Below are positions 37,323 to 44,020 of a stretch of 64,000 bases of DNA, piece by piece. The notes beneath the pieces were generated by a model. It did no database searches and was not told the origin of the DNA. It was given only the letters and a program-made list of their open reading frames with translations. Both the position numbers and the translations under genes were made by a program. The stretch is taken from NCBI RefSeq assembly GCF_030124325.1, contig NZ_JASKLR010000001.1:292427-356426 (forward strand), written 5' to 3'. The DNA comes from Sinorhizobium sp. 8-89 (lineage in GTDB: Bacteria; Pseudomonadota; Alphaproteobacteria; Rhizobiales; Rhizobiaceae). Numbering within the stretch: the stretch's first letter is position 1; every line of letters starts with the position of its first letter.

Positions 37323-38359
37323 TGGAAATTCGCCAACGTGCTGATGATGCGCCGGCGTGCTTGCACCGACTGGATGGAAAGTTCTTGCTGATATTGGCTC
37401 TTCGCCAATATTTCCGGAGGAGGATAGACCGCCGGGTCGGAGCGCATCGCTTCGGGCAGGAGTTTGAGTGCCGCGCTGCTTGCCGTCGGCATGGTCAATG
37501 TCATCGCGTTTGCGGCAGCGCTTTCCGCGGAACCGATGTAATCGAGGAATTCCAGCGCCCGCCGCTTGTTCGGCGAGCCCGACGTCGCTGCCATGCAGTC
37601 GAGCCAGGAGAGCGTTCCTTCTTCGGGGACCGAATAGCGCCAGAGACCCCTTACGCCTGCCTTGCCGTTGAGCACATGCTGGTCACCGCTGTAGCCGAGC
37701 GCCATGTGAATGTTTTCGCCGATCGCCGGGTTCTGGATGGATGTGATCACATAGTCGTAGGTCAGCACCGACGGAGCCTGTTCCTTCATGAGGTCGAAGG
37801 CGGCCTTCAGCGTTTCGTTGTCGTTGGCATTGATGGAGGCGCCAAGCAGCACTAACGGCGCGACGAAGGCCTCGTTGTGGTCGTCGAACATGGCGACATG
37901 CTTCTTCAGCGCCGGTGCCGGGCGCATCAGATCCTGCCAGGAGGTCGGGCGCTCCGTCACGATATCGGAGCGGTAGAGAATGCCCATGGTGCCCCAAAGA
38001 TAGGGCAGGCCGTGTCCGGCGCAGCGCTTGCGCCATTCGGGCGCATAATCCTTGAGCGAGGGTAAATTGGCCTCGGTGAGCGGTTCGAGCACACCCCTCC
38101 TGCCGAACAGCGCCGCACCGTTTTCGCCGACGACGACCACATCTATGTTGCTGCCGGGATCCGCAAGGATCTCGTCGCGAGCATCGCCGCTGTCATAGTT
38201 GACCTGATGGATCGCGACTCCTGTCTTTTCCGTCCAGCGGTCGATGATCTCCTGGTCGATGTAGGATTCCCAGATGAGCAGATTGAGCGTTTCGGCGCGA
38301 GCAGCGGACGCGTGTACCAGCGTCGCCAGGAAGCCGGAAATAACTGCGCGCCCTCTCAT
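37319..38359 (-). CDS. Periplasmic PotD/NspS-like solute-binding protein
   Basis: A 346-aa binding protein of the spermidine/putrescine type. The signal peptide is MRGRAVISGFLATLVHASA, cleaved near ARA-ET; the mature start TLNLLIWESYIDQEIIDRW is typical of PotD/PotF. Further matches are VVVVGENGAALFGRRG and PYLWGTMGILY. No ABC permease or ATPase gene is adjacent; the next gene, overlapping by 4 bases, is a GGDEF-EAL protein. A sensory rather than transport role is therefore likely. A polyamine ligand is inferred from the family. Confidence 0.85.
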   Translation of the reverse strand: MRGRAVISGFLATLVHASAARAETLNLLIWESYIDQEIIDRWTEKTGVAIHQVNYDSGDARDEILADPGSNIDVVVVGENGAALFGRRGVLEPLTEANLPSLKDYAPEWRKRCAGHGLPYLWGTMGILYRSDIVTERPTSWQDLMRPAPALKKHVAMFDDHNEAFVAPLVLLGASINANDNETLKAAFDLMKEQAPSVLTYDYVITSIQNPAIGENIHMALGYSGDQHVLNGKAGVRGLWRYSVPEEGTLSWLDCMAATSGSPNKRRALEFLDYIGSAESAAANAMTLTMPTASSAALKLLPEAMRSDPAVYPPPEILAKSQYQQELSIQSVQARRRIISTLANFQ

Positions 38360-38426
38360 TTTCTGCCTCTGCCCAAGCCCCCATCCGGTGACCGTAACCT
38401 GCAATAATTTATGAATGATTACAGAG

Positions 38427-38460
38427 GGCCGCGCCGGCAGAAGCAGATTTCGGCGCGGCC
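38427..38460 (-). terminator. Possible hairpin terminator after the MFS gene
   Basis: GGCCGCGCCG (38427-38436) pairs with CGGCGCGGCC (38451-38460) across a 14-base loop, in the 162-bp gap between the MFS stop and the PotD-like start on the minus strand. The T run is weak, so it may be a partial terminator or processing site. Confidence 0.4.
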
Positions 38461-38521
38461 GGCAACGAGACGGGACGGCGCTCCCGGGTGGCCCGCCGGG
38501 GGCCCCCCAGGATGGCACATC

Positions 38522-39718
38522 CTATCTCGCCGGGATCTTCGGTAGCAGCACCGTAAGAATGCCCAGCAACGGCAGGTAGGAGCAGATGTTGTAGACGAAC
38601 GCGATGCCCTCCCGGTCGGCGAAGATGCCGAGAACCGCGGCGCCCATGCCGCCGAAGCCGAAGGCAAAGCCGAAGAAGACGCCAGCGATCAATCCCACGC
38701 GACCAGGAACGAGCTCCTGCGCGAAGACGACGATGGCCGAGAAGGCAGACGAAAAGATGAGACCGATGAGAACGCTCAGCACGCACGTCCAGAAAAGGTT
38801 TGCATAGGGCAGCATGAGCGCGAACGGGATGACGCCGAGGATGGAAAACCAGATGACGAAGCGCGCGCCATATCGGTCACCGATCGGTCCGCCGAGGAAG
38901 GTTCCGGCGGCCGCCGAGCCGAGGAACAGGAACAGCATCAACTGGGCCTGTTGCACGCTCGTGCCGAACTTCTCGATGACGAAAAAGGTGAAATAGCTGG
39001 ATATGCTGGCGAGATAGACGTTCTTCGTGGCGGTCAGCAAAACAAGGATGGCGATTGCCCAGAGGACGCGAGCTTTCGGCAAGGGAAGCGCGCGGTTCGG
39101 TGCCGGCCGGTTCATGGTCATGCGGCGGTGCCGTACGTACCACGTGCTGACCCAGGAAAGGACAAAGAAGCCGGTGATCGCAACGATCGAGAACCAGGCA
39201 AGACTGCCCTGGCCGAACGGAATGACGATGAAGGCCGCAAGCAGCGGCCCCAGCGCGCTCCCGGCATTGCCCCCCACCTGGAACAGCGATTGTGCCAGTC
39301 CGTGGCGGCCGCCAGATGCAAGCCGGGCGACGCGGGAAGATTCAGGATGAAAGATCGCGGAACCGACACCGATCAGGCTCGCCGCCACGAGAAGCATCCA
39401 GAAGTCACCGGCGCTCGCGAGGAGGATCAGCCCGGAGCAGGTTGAAAGCATGGCCACGGGCAGTGAATAGGGCAGGCCCCACCGGTCGGTAACAATCCCG
39501 ACCGCCGGCTGCAGCATCGATGCGGTCAATTGAAATGTGAAGGTCAAGAGGCCTATCTGGACGAAGTCGAGCGCGTAGTTCGCCTTCAGCAGCGGGTACA
39601 GTGCGGTCAGCAGCGACTGCATGACATCGTTCAGCATGTGGCAGAAGCTGACTGCGAGAATGACGGAGAAGGCGGTCTTTTCGGGATTGAGGCTGCCCGT
39701 CGACGTAACCGAAGCCAT
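38522..39718 (-). CDS. MFS exporter, fosmidomycin-resistance (Fsr)-like
   Basis: A 398-aa transporter with about twelve membrane segments. Early matches to the Fsr group are SFCHMLNDVMQSLLTALYPL and the loop GIVTDRWGLPYSL; GSAIFHPESSRVARLASGGR is the signature of this subfamily. It would export small drugs or metabolites; fosmidomycin targets the isoprenoid pathway, but the substrate here is not known. AAGGAAATATCTC precedes the ATG. The divergent AraC gene is probably its regulator. Confidence 0.87.
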   Translation of the reverse strand: MASVTSTGSLNPEKTAFSVILAVSFCHMLNDVMQSLLTALYPLLKANYALDFVQIGLLTFTFQLTASMLQPAVGIVTDRWGLPYSLPVAMLSTCSGLILLASAGDFWMLLVAASLIGVGSAIFHPESSRVARLASGGRHGLAQSLFQVGGNAGSALGPLLAAFIVIPFGQGSLAWFSIVAITGFFVLSWVSTWYVRHRRMTMNRPAPNRALPLPKARVLWAIAILVLLTATKNVYLASISSYFTFFVIEKFGTSVQQAQLMLFLFLGSAAAGTFLGGPIGDRYGARFVIWFSILGVIPFALMLPYANLFWTCVLSVLIGLIFSSAFSAIVVFAQELVPGRVGLIAGVFFGFAFGFGGMGAAVLGIFADREGIAFVYNICSYLPLLGILTVLLPKIPAR

Positions 39719-39798
39719 GAGATATTTCCTTACGAACGGCTCGTTCCTGAAGTCTTTGGGTCATCTCTAGACGGCTTGTCGCTGGCCTGCTTTTGTGA

Positions 39799-39829
39799 TT
39801 TGGTCCAATTCTTTCGCGAGTGGGCCAAA
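39799..39829. promoter_or_regulatory. Inverted repeat between the MFS and AraC genes, putative operator
   Basis: TTTGGTCCA (39799-39807) and TGGGCCAAA (39821-39829) are an 8/9 dyad spaced 13 bases, about two helical turns centre to centre. It sits in the divergent intergenic region and is a good candidate for binding by the AraC regulator encoded next to it. Confidence 0.45.
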
Positions 39830-39861
39830 TGCCGGAATCGAGAAGAAATCACCTGTCGCAA

Positions 39862-40680
39862 ATGCCGGATGCAGACCATTTCAGAAGCTTGGAGCGGATC
39901 GAGAAAGCGAACGCCCCCGTTCTAGCGATCGGCAAGGACTATGGTTCCGGGCTGAAGGTTCCTCTGCACAGCCACAGCCGAACGCAGTTGTGGTGGGCGC
40001 GTCACGGCGTCGTCCTCGTGCATACGCCGGGCGGGCGCTGGATGATTCCTCCTGGGCACGCCTTGCTTATTCCCGCCGGCACGGAACACTCGGCCGAGAT
40101 GGTGAGCGATGTCCGGATGCATTCGATCTACATTTCCGCGGACGCCAGCCCCGCGGACCGGCCGCTGGTGCTGGAGATCACCGCGCTCGCCGCCAGTCTC
40201 ATTGACGCGCTCGTCGGTGCTGAAAGCGAAGAATCATCGGAGCGAAGGGAGCAATTGATCATGGATCTCTTGCTGGCGGAGATCCCGCGTCTTGCAGAGC
40301 GGCCGTTGGGCTTGCCTTTCCCGCAGAACCAGCGGCTTGCCTCGCTGTGCCGGCAGTTCCTGAAGGCACCGTCAGCGACTGCCACCATAGATCAGTGGGC
40401 CGATCGGATGGGCATCAGCCGCCGCTCCTTCACGCGCCTTTTTCGACAAGAGACCGGCATCAGCTTCGTCACCTGGCGACAGCAGGCTTGCATCTTCGGC
40501 TCGCTGCCGCGCATCGCTGACGGCGAGCCGATCATCGTCGTGGCGCTGGATGCCGGCTATGAGAATGTCGCGGCGTTCACGACCATGTTTCGCCGAATGC
40601 TTGGGGCGCCGCCAAGCCTCTATCTGCGGGCCAATCGGGTTGACAAGATGCCATGGGAAACGAAAGCTGAATTGACCTAG
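39862..40680 (+). CDS. AraC-family transcriptional regulator
   Basis: A 272-aa regulator: an N-terminal cupin sensor (VPLHSHSRTQLWWARHGVV, PPGHALLIPAGTEHS) and a C-terminal AraC double HTH (about 165-265; WADRMGISRRSFTRLFRQET and VALDAGYENVAAFTTMFRRM, ending near GAPPSLYLR). Earlier starts at 39829 or a GTG at 39820 would overlap the operator-like repeat, so 39862 is preferred, though no clear ribosome site marks any of them. Divergent from the MFS exporter it likely controls. Confidence 0.88.
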   Translation: MPDADHFRSLERIEKANAPVLAIGKDYGSGLKVPLHSHSRTQLWWARHGVVLVHTPGGRWMIPPGHALLIPAGTEHSAEMVSDVRMHSIYISADASPADRPLVLEITALAASLIDALVGAESEESSERREQLIMDLLLAEIPRLAERPLGLPFPQNQRLASLCRQFLKAPSATATIDQWADRMGISRRSFTRLFRQETGISFVTWRQQACIFGSLPRIADGEPIIVVALDAGYENVAAFTTMFRRMLGAPPSLYLRANRVDKMPWETKAELT

Positions 40681-40697
40681 TTAACGGAATCGTAGGA

Positions 40698-40725
40698 ACA
40701 CACCGCCGATAAAGCGGCAGTGTGT
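40698..40725 (+). terminator. Hairpin after the AraC gene
   Basis: ACACACCGCCG (40698-40708) pairs with CGGCAGTGTGT (40715-40725) with one mismatch and a six-base loop, 18 bases after the stop. There is no T run, so termination is plausible but not certain. Confidence 0.4.
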
Positions 40726-40802
40726 CACATCCGACCTTTCCCCCGCGCTCGTGCCCCGGTACGATCCACCCGCTTGGCGAATGATTCACCCGGAGTTGTT
40801 CA

Positions 40803-41606
40803 TTGCGTATCCGTATCGCTTTTCTTTCTGGTGCTTTTTTCTTGCTGGCCGGCACGGTTTCGGCGGGAGACGGCCGCTATATGTGGTCGGGTGACTGGTA
40901 TCTGAAGGTCGGTGCGGCGGGCTTCATCGGTCCGAAATATGAAGGCGCTTCGGACCGGATGTTTCAGGCGGCTCCCTTGGTCTCGCTCGGCAAGGCCGGC
41001 AGCAGCGTGCGCTTCTCCTCGCGCAACGACAACATGTCGTACGGGTTTCTCGATCAGGGCGGGATCCGGGCAGGCGTCGTGGGCAAACTGATCTTCGAAC
41101 GTGACGAGGATAGATCTAGCGATCTGGAGGGCCTCGATCCCGTCAAGTTCGGCGGCGAAATCGGTGGCTTCGCCGAGGTCTATCCGACCGACTGGATGCG
41201 TCTGCGCGCCGAGGTTCGCCAAGGTATCCGCAGCCATCATGGTGTCGTCGCAGACGTGGCGGCGGATGCCTTCGTCGATGTCAGCAGCACGGTACGGGTT
41301 TCCGGCGGTCCTCGCCTGACCGCTGCGACAAGCGATTATTTCGACGCCTATTACGGTGTGAACAATAGGGAGTCGGCCGCATCCGGCCTAAGCACCTATG
41401 ACCCCGGCGGCGGCATCCACTCCGCCGGCCTCGGTACCGCGATCACCTGGCAGGCGACTGAGAAGCTGGAGACCAGTGCCTATGCCGAATACCGGCGATT
41501 GATGGGGCCAGCCGCGGATTCGAGCCTGGTGCGCGAACATGGCAGCCGCAACCAGCTTCTGGTCGGGGTTTCCGCGACTTATCGCTTCGACTTTACTCTT
41601 CCCTGA
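40803..41606 (+). CDS. MipA/OmpV-family outer membrane protein
   Basis: A 267-aa exported protein. The signal peptide is MRIRIAFLSGAFFLLAGTVSA, cleaved near SAG. The mature part is an MipA/OmpV barrel: KVGAAGFIGPKYEGASD at the start, alternating aromatic strands, and a C-terminal ATYRFDFTLP strand ending close to the usual aromatic terminus. MipA scaffolds murein enzymes in E. coli, but most relatives are simply porin-like. TTG start at 40803 after CCGGAG. Confidence 0.82.
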   Translation: MRIRIAFLSGAFFLLAGTVSAGDGRYMWSGDWYLKVGAAGFIGPKYEGASDRMFQAAPLVSLGKAGSSVRFSSRNDNMSYGFLDQGGIRAGVVGKLIFERDEDRSSDLEGLDPVKFGGEIGGFAEVYPTDWMRLRAEVRQGIRSHHGVVADVAADAFVDVSSTVRVSGGPRLTAATSDYFDAYYGVNNRESAASGLSTYDPGGGIHSAGLGTAITWQATEKLETSAYAEYRRLMGPAADSSLVREHGSRNQLLVGVSATYRFDFTLP

Positions 41607-41673
41607 CTGTCAGCGGCTGTGAAACGGAGCGCCGCCGCTTGACCACCCGTCCTCGGGGAGCCAAACAAGAGTC

Positions 41674-42633
41674 ATGAACACTTCCTCTCTGGATTCCGGG
41701 CGCGTCCATGACGCACCGTCCAACAACTGGGTCTATCGCGTCTTGCCGCGCGCATCCTGGCCCTATGCGCAGCTTGCGCGCTGGGACAGGCCGATCGGGT
41801 GGCAGCTTCTGTTGTGGCCCTGCCTCTGGTCGGCCGCCTTGGCTGCCGCGACGGCGGCAAGCCTCGGCAGCTTCTCGCCAGGCCGTTTCCTGTTCCACGT
41901 TGTTCTGTTCACGGTCGGCGCGATCGCGATGCGCGGCGCCGGCTGCACCTACAACGACATCGTCGACCACGATATCGATATGGAAGTGGCGCGCACGCGC
42001 TCGCGTCCCCTGCCTTCCGGGCGCGTCACGCGCTTCCAGGCGAAGGCGTTCATGGTGCTGCAGGCCCTGGTGGGCCTTCTCGTCCTGCTGCAGTTCAATG
42101 GCTTCACTGTTTTCCTAGGTGTCGTCTCGCTTGCGCTGGTGGCGATCTATCCCTTTGCCAAGCGCTTCACGGACTGGCCGCAATTCTTCCTCGGCCTTGC
42201 TTTCTCCTGGGGCGCGATAATGGGTTGGTCGGCGGAGTTCGGCGAACTGTCGCTCGCCGCCGTTGTGCTCTACGGCGCCGCGATCGCCTGGACCATCGGC
42301 TACGACACCATCTACGCCTACCAGGACAGGGAGGACGACGAATTGATCGGCGTCCGTTCGACCGCCCGCCGGTTCGGTGACAATCCTCGGCCGTGGCTGA
42401 TCGGGCTCTACGGATTAGCCGTCCTGCTGATGTTGCTGGCCTTCGTCGCGGCGGGAGCGGGCTTCTTCGCTTACGCAGGTCTTCTGGTGGCAGCCGTCAT
42501 GCTTGGCTACCAGATCCTGGTGCTGAATATCCATGACCCGCTGCAATGTCTTGCATTATTCAAGTTCAACAGCGTCGTCGGCCTCATTGTTTTCGCCGGA
42601 CTGGTCCTGACGCTGCTCGTACGGCTGATATGA
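41674..42633 (+). CDS. ubiA: 4-hydroxybenzoate polyprenyltransferase
   Basis: A 319-aa integral membrane prenyltransferase of ubiquinone synthesis, with eight or so membrane helices. The two Mg-binding aspartate motifs are NDIVDHDID and YQDREDDELIG; RWDRPIGWQLLLWPCLWS near the N-terminus is the family signature. It joins the polyprenyl tail (made by the product of 20633-21649) to 4-hydroxybenzoate. A hairpin 4 bases after the stop is better placed as the terminator of the convergent small gene. Confidence 0.95.
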   Translation: MNTSSLDSGRVHDAPSNNWVYRVLPRASWPYAQLARWDRPIGWQLLLWPCLWSAALAAATAASLGSFSPGRFLFHVVLFTVGAIAMRGAGCTYNDIVDHDIDMEVARTRSRPLPSGRVTRFQAKAFMVLQALVGLLVLLQFNGFTVFLGVVSLALVAIYPFAKRFTDWPQFFLGLAFSWGAIMGWSAEFGELSLAAVVLYGAAIAWTIGYDTIYAYQDREDDELIGVRSTARRFGDNPRPWLIGLYGLAVLLMLLAFVAAGAGFFAYAGLLVAAVMLGYQILVLNIHDPLQCLALFKFNSVVGLIVFAGLVLTLLVRLI

Positions 42634-42636
42634 AAA

Positions 42637-42660
42637 ATCCTCCGGTTGGGTCCGGAGGAT
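42637..42660 (-). terminator. Intrinsic terminator between ubiA and the convergent small gene
   Basis: ATCCTCCGG (42637-42645), a six-base loop and CCGGAGGAT (42652-42660) form a perfect 9-bp stem. Read on the minus strand it is followed by TTTTT, so it is oriented to end the small minus-strand gene at 42723-42827. Confidence 0.75.
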
Positions 42661-42722
42661 GTGTGGGCTTCGGTTCGACCGAGCATCTTGGTCAGGATCG
42701 GCCGTTCGGTCGTGATGCCTCT

Positions 42723-42827
42723 TTACGCCCAGCTCGGGTCGCTCTCCGCCGTGCGCGACTTGACGACAGCGCGTGCGCGGAAAACGGCCCGAATTGCGAT
42801 GAGGACGGCGAGCAGGTGCTTGCGCAT
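42723..42827 (-). CDS. Small 34-aa protein, hydrophobic N-terminus
   Basis: A 34-codon gene: ATG at 42827, TAA at 42723-42725. AAGGAG lies seven bases upstream of the ATG, an optimal ribosome site, and a T-tailed hairpin follows 63 bases after the stop. The product starts MRKHLLAVLIAIRAVFRARA and ends VVKSRTAESDPSWA: a short hydrophobic stretch, then a basic/polar tail. It could be a membrane-associated microprotein. No known family is recognised. It is convergent with ubiA. Confidence 0.55.
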   Translation of the reverse strand: MRKHLLAVLIAIRAVFRARAVVKSRTAESDPSWA

Positions 42828-42976
42828 GCGGTATCTCCTTCATTCGTGCCTCTCGCTATGGAGCGCATATGGCATGAAGAAGGCGAAACCACTGTTTCTA
42901 CGGTAACATTTCCCGCGGCGTGCGGATAAATCTCCACCACGAATCGTCCTTCGGACGAGACCTGTATGGGACCGCT
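42828..42976. other. Upstream region of the small gene, no further gene seen
   Basis: About 150 bases between the small minus-strand gene and a RIME1 element. It should hold the small gene's promoter. No clear -35/-10 pair was recognised. Confidence 0.35.
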
Positions 42977-43079
42977 TGCAGCGCCGCGCGTCTTATCAGA
43001 CGCGCAAAGGACGCTGTAGCACTTTGAATTGCTGCATGTTTTTATCCTTAAATCGACTACGATTTAAGGAAACATGCAG
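42977..43079 (-). repeat. RIME1-type palindromic element, copy 3 (inverted)
   Basis: The same two-hairpin module as copies 1 and 2 but in the opposite direction: TGCAGCGCCGCGCGTC...AAGGACGCTGTAG first, then TGCATGTTTTTATCCTTAAATCG with its mirror ending in ACATGCA. It lies between the small gene and DUF6101. Confidence 0.8.
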
Positions 43080-43087
43080 TTAAATGA

Positions 43088-43119
43088 CGAAGACCGGCCG
43101 CAGGGTCGGCCGGTCTTCG
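43088..43119 (-). terminator. Hairpin terminator after the DUF6101 gene
   Basis: CGAAGACCGGCCG (43088-43100), a six-base loop and CGGCCGGTCTTCG (43107-43119) form a perfect 13-bp stem 20 bases beyond the minus-strand stop. The T run after it is poor (TCATTTAAC). Confidence 0.65.
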
Positions 43120-43138
43120 CCCTGGAGATCGATCGAGG

Positions 43139-43705
43139 TCAGGACCGGGCGATGATCTCGCGCCCGTTGATTTTCATGTGAACGCCGAGTTCTCCGGTCG
43201 AGCGGCGCACGAGAAAGCGCGGCCGGCGTTCGGCAAAAAAGGAGTGGCGGCGGCGTGGCTTCACCGGCGCGGTGCGGACATCGCCGAGGTGTTCCTCCAG
43301 CGGACGGGCGACACCGTCGGCTTCGACCATCAGCATCGGGATGCGATAAGCCTCCGCCCAGGCCCGCCAGTCGGCGGCAATGTCGGAAAGGTCGTGGGCG
43401 ACGAGCAGCGGGATGCAAAGATCCGGATCGTCGTGATGGAGTTCTAGTGTCACTGTAACCTCCCCGTCGCCATGGTCGATGGCCCGCGCTGCAACACCCC
43501 GGAACGCGCGTGCGGGCAAGGCGATCGAAAGCGGCAGGCCGCTCGATGGTAGCACCTTGCGCAAAACAGCGCCACGCTCGTCGAGGCTGATGGTGACATT
43601 GCCGTCATGGCCGCGCAAGGCGTAGGTCGCCTGCTGCGGAAAACGCTTCGGATCGAGCCTCAGTTTATTTTCAACCCAAGCCGGTTGAGAAAGTGTGTTG
43701 CGCAT
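43139..43705 (-). CDS. DUF6101 family protein
   Basis: A 188-aa protein rich in Arg and His, probably cytoplasmic. It starts MRNTLSQPAWVENKLRLDP; the centre has TVTLELHHDDPDLCIPLLVA and AADWRAWAEAYRIPMLM, and the tail is basic (PRRRHSFFAERRPRFLVRR). I recall this as a Rhizobiales-specific family; function unknown. The start at 43705 follows AAGGGCGATTTGAA. The same reading frame stays open far upstream, but only this part looks like protein. Confidence 0.7.
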   Translation of the reverse strand: MRNTLSQPAWVENKLRLDPKRFPQQATYALRGHDGNVTISLDERGAVLRKVLPSSGLPLSIALPARAFRGVAARAIDHGDGEVTVTLELHHDDPDLCIPLLVAHDLSDIAADWRAWAEAYRIPMLMVEADGVARPLEEHLGDVRTAPVKPRRRHSFFAERRPRFLVRRSTGELGVHMKINGREIIARS

Positions 43706-44020
43706 TTCAAATCGCCCTTGTTTTCCTTGAGAGCCGGTTCCCGGTCTTCTCGTCGGGACTTTTCGTCCTCTATGGGCGGGAGAATAGGCAGCCGCTCTTC
43801 CGGACGGCTTAAAAATTGCGGTTAAAAAAACTTTGCGTGGCCCGATGGTTAGCAAAAGCCGACCCGTCAAGGTTTCTTCTTCGTCAACGTAATTGCCGCG
43901 ATTCTTCCAACCGCGAACGAACTCCGGAAAAGCCACACACAAGTCTCCTGTGAGATGATGTGGCGTCAGAATTCTGTTTTGGTGGGATGCGTCCCGCCGG
44001 CAATCGACAAGGCGACGGGC
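43706..44020. other. Divergent intergenic stretch
   Basis: 315 bases between the divergent DUF6101 and DUF1217 genes. It should hold both promoters. Sequence is moderately AT-rich around 43809-43840, but no clear promoter or operator was recognised. Confidence 0.4.
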
